From Methanosarcinales archaeon (GTDB lineage Archaea; Halobacteriota; Methanosarcinia; Methanosarcinales; Methanogasteraceae), in assembly GCA_030605805.1 (NCBI GenBank), contig JAUWHQ010000059.1, positions 1 to 33,949 on the forward strand: a stretch of DNA of 33,949 nt, read 5' to 3'. The notes under the pieces were generated by a model, which searched no databases, had not been told where the DNA came from, and worked only from the letters and a program-made list of their open reading frames with translations. The position numbers and the translations under genes were made by a program. This document shows, in pieces, positions 31,829 to 33,949 of this stretch (the stretch's first letter is position 1; every line of letters starts with the position of its first letter).

Positions 31829-33949
31829 CTAACGCTGAAGATACCGCTCCACCACCTCCACGATATTCCTGACATCGCACTCGATCCCATTTCTCGCAAG
31901 TCCGTGCCTGAACTGGAGTTCGCAGCTCGGACAGGTGGTAACAACCACATCAGGCTCGATCTTCCGGATATCATCCGCTTTTCGGTCAAATATCTGAAGA
32001 GAGATCTCGGGATGCAGGAAACTGTACGCTCCAGCCCCGCCGCAGCACCCATCGCTGGTCTCGACGAAATCAGAGACGATCCGCTTCAGTAACTCGCCGC
32101 CACGAATGCCGACAGCCGCGAGATGGCATGGATTGTGGTATGCCACACGAATGTCCAGTTTTTCCCTCGAAAACGCACTCTCATCGAGATTTTTCAGCAA
32201 AAAATCGCCGATATCGTAGGTGATCCCAGATACTCTCGCCGCAGCCCTGCCGACGTCATCATCGTCATCTGTTAGCAGTTCCACAGACTTCTTGAGCATC
32301 ATCGTGCAGGACGCGCATGACGTCACGATGGCGTCGTACCGCTCATCCGAAAACGCGAGAACGTTCTTCCTTGCAACGTCTCTTGCGAGATCGTACATAC
32401 CCTCTTCGATCATCGGAAGTCCGCAGCACTCTTGTTCCGGGATAAAGACATTAAATCCGCTCTTTTCGAGCACCCGGATCATCGAGTCAAAGACGCCGTC
32501 ATCAAGGATCGTGGACGCGCATCCCGCGAATACCGCAACATTCAGCGCATCCGGATTCCGCATACCCGCGGCAGGCAGCAGCGGTCCATTCCTGAAGCGG
32601 GGGAGCGATCGTTTCAAAAGCATCTTTGCTGCCGGGTTTGCAACCGGACTCATCTTCCCAAAAAACCGTGCATACCTGCTGAATCGGTCCAGATCGGACG
32701 CCCACGCACGCATCGTCTGCCTGACCGGCAGAGACGCGGTCTTCTGTGTGAAGAGCAGTTCACCGACGCTCGCATGGCTCGGGCATCTGGTCGTGCATCT
32801 CAGACAGCCAAGACAGAGCTTGAGCATCCTCTCTACTCGGCGTGACTCTGCGGCTGTTGTTTGTTCAAGGTTTCTGAACCGCAGAAGCTGGAGAAACGAC
32901 CTCGAACCAGTTTCCCCCCCGATCGTGGTCGATATCGGACAGACCGACTTGCAGTACCCGCAGTTGACGCATGGTTGTTCAAACCGGTTCATATATTCTC
33001 TCGGATATTTGATGTCATCGGTGATCTCCCTATCGCTGAACATGACATCAGGGTTCAAGAGGTCTCGAGGATCGAATATCTCCTTGATCTGCCGCATATA
33101 GCCGTATATCGGCTTGCCCCACTCTTTTTCAAGAAACATCGTCCTCAAGCGACCCATCCCGTGCTCTCCGGTCATGGTTCCGTTGTATTTGAATACCGCA
33201 TCATACACGCGGTCAACGAGTTTCGGGAGCAGATCGATGTTCTTCGGGTCGTTCAAGTTCAGCATCGGTCTGATATGCAGATTTCCTGATCCTGCATGTC
33301 CGTAGATCGCAGATACGATGTTGTATTCGTCGAATATCTCATTCAGGTCGCGTATCAGCGGAGCAAGGTCAGATATCCTGACAGCAACGTCATCGATGAA
33401 CGCATCAGGTTTTGTGTCAGGATCGTAGTTTGTCAGGATCGGAACAAGTGCTTTCCTGACCGCCCACACATTCTCCTGCACTTCAGCGTCTTCTGTTTCA
33501 GAGATGACTTCTCCGCCGATGTCATAGCGATCATTGATCAGTTTCTCAAGATCACGTATCTTTGATCTCCGATCATCTCCCTCAAACTCGACGAAAAGCG
33601 CGCTCACGTCCGCATCCGCAGGTATTCCCATATTAGGGTACTCTGACCGCACAATACCAAGAGAAGTCGAGTCCATCATCTCGATCTTCACAGGACCGAG
33701 TTCTCTGATGTGTTGCACAGCATCGCCCGCATCATACAGGCTCCTGAAATATATCGCACTGATTGACTTTCCCGCGACGATCGGAAGGACTTTCAGCCGT
33801 ATTTTCGTAAAAATGCCGAGCGTCCCAACACTTGAGGACATTAGGTGCGCGATTCTATCGCCGATGCCCTCGTAATCGAGCAGCGCTCCGATATTGTAGC
33901 CGCTCGCAATCTTGATATCCTTTCGCGAGTCCAGACGACTGGTAGCGTC
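31829..33949 (-). CDS. FAD-linked oxidoreductase with Fe-S and CCG domains (GlcD-GlcF/D-lactate dehydrogenase type), 5' end beyond the window
   Basis: The minus-strand frame is open from the stop at 31829 to the right edge, 706 codons, so the N-terminus is missing. Visible in order: the end of the FAD-binding PCMH-type domain (HLMSSSVGTLGIFTKIRL), the FAD-oxidase C-terminal domain (ending near GHAGSGNLHIRP and GTMTGEHGMGRLR), two 4Fe-4S motifs (CVNCGYCKSVCPI and CLGCLRCTTRCPS), and two CCG cysteine-rich domains (GCAST with ECCGLPM; NPCHL with GCCGGAG and TCPSCELQF). Such fusions oxidise 2-hydroxy acids, for example D-lactate or glycolate, and pass electrons to membrane carriers or Hdr-like partners. 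The LarA homologue 6 kb away could supply a hydroxyacid isomer; this link is inference. Confidence 0.93.
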   Translation of the reverse strand, partial: DATSRLDSRKDIKIASGYNIGALLDYEGIGDRIAHLMSSSVGTLGIFTKIRLKVLPIVAGKSISAIYFRSLYDAGDAVQHIRELGPVKIEMMDSTSLGIVRSEYPNMGIPADADVSALFVEFEGDDRRSKIRDLEKLINDRYDIGGEVISETEDAEVQENVWAVRKALVPILTNYDPDTKPDAFIDDVAVRISDLAPLIRDLNEIFDEYNIVSAIYGHAGSGNLHIRPMLNLNDPKNIDLLPKLVDRVYDAVFKYNGTMTGEHGMGRLRTMFLEKEWGKPIYGYMRQIKEIFDPRDLLNPDVMFSDREITDDIKYPREYMNRFEQPCVNCGYCKSVCPISTTIGGETGSRSFLQLLRFRNLEQTTAAESRRVERMLKLCLGCLRCTTRCPSHASVGELLFTQKTASLPVRQTMRAWASDLDRFSRYARFFGKMSPVANPAAKMLLKRSLPRFRNGPLLPAAGMRNPDALNVAVFAGCASTILDDGVFDSMIRVLEKSGFNVFIPEQECCGLPMIEEGMYDLARDVARKNVLAFSDERYDAIVTSCASCTMMLKKSVELLTDDDDDVGRAAARVSGITYDIGDFLLKNLDESAFSREKLDIRVAYHNPCHLAAVGIRGGELLKRIVSDFVETSDGCCGGAGAYSFLHPEISLQIFDRKADDIRKIEPDVVVTTCPSCELQFRHGLARNGIECDVRNIVEVVERYLQR

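Overview
This window comes from a euryarchaeon, probably a methanogen, ANME or Archaeoglobus-like member of the Halobacteriota. The evidence is a set of archaeal housekeeping genes: CDP-archaeol synthase CarS, KEOPS subunit Pcc1, FEN-1 with a PCNA box, FtsZ1-SecE, and an ATP-grasp PurT. Archaeal TATA boxes, ribosome sites that match GGAGGTGAT, and two secreted proteins with PGF-CTERM-like tails agree. No marker fixes the genus.

Layout: (1) 1-1208, an IS4-family transposase running off the left edge. (2) 1441-2343, a CitG-like gene. (3) About 2383-7330, a 5-kb accessory island holding a PGF-CTERM surface protein, a membrane protein, a GmrSD-type DUF262/DUF1524 protein and an MNT/HEPN toxin-antitoxin pair. 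It is flanked by a 65-bp direct repeat that copies the 3' end of the CitG-like gene. (4) 7568-10725, a core block carS-pcc1-fen1-MFS. (5) 10879-22756, a co-oriented minus-strand type I restriction-modification operon. It runs hsdM, DUF1016 nuclease, small ORF, PIN-GNAT-ASCH fusion, ASCH protein, RexA-like sensor, RexB-like 4-TM protein, hsdS, hsdR, YgjP-like metallopeptidase. (6) 22920-25970, a HEAT-repeat/Cys-rich protein and a LarA-family protein. (7) 26132-27258, tRNA-Gly(CCC) followed closely by a beta-propeller surface protein. (8) 27563-30564, ftsZ, secE and purT. (9) 30565-31819, a short insertion with a RelB/RelE-type pair, bounded by a second, diverged copy of the purT 3' end. (10) 31829 to the right edge, a GlcD/GlcF-like FAD/Fe-S oxidoreductase.

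Two themes stand out. First, the type I operon looks like a nested defence locus. An AT-rich block (about 16.05-19.46 kb) lies between hsdM and hsdS. It encodes a RexAB-like soluble/4-TM pair and an unusual PIN-GNAT-ASCH protein with a separate ASCH partner, none of which restriction itself needs. Second, two insertions lie exactly at the 3' ends of housekeeping genes, CitG-like and purT. Each duplicates that gene end and carries a toxin-antitoxin pair whose antitoxin is intact and whose toxin is frameshifted, in both cases at a CCCGGG.

All family assignments come from reading motifs by eye. No database search was run, and hand counts of identity are approximate.
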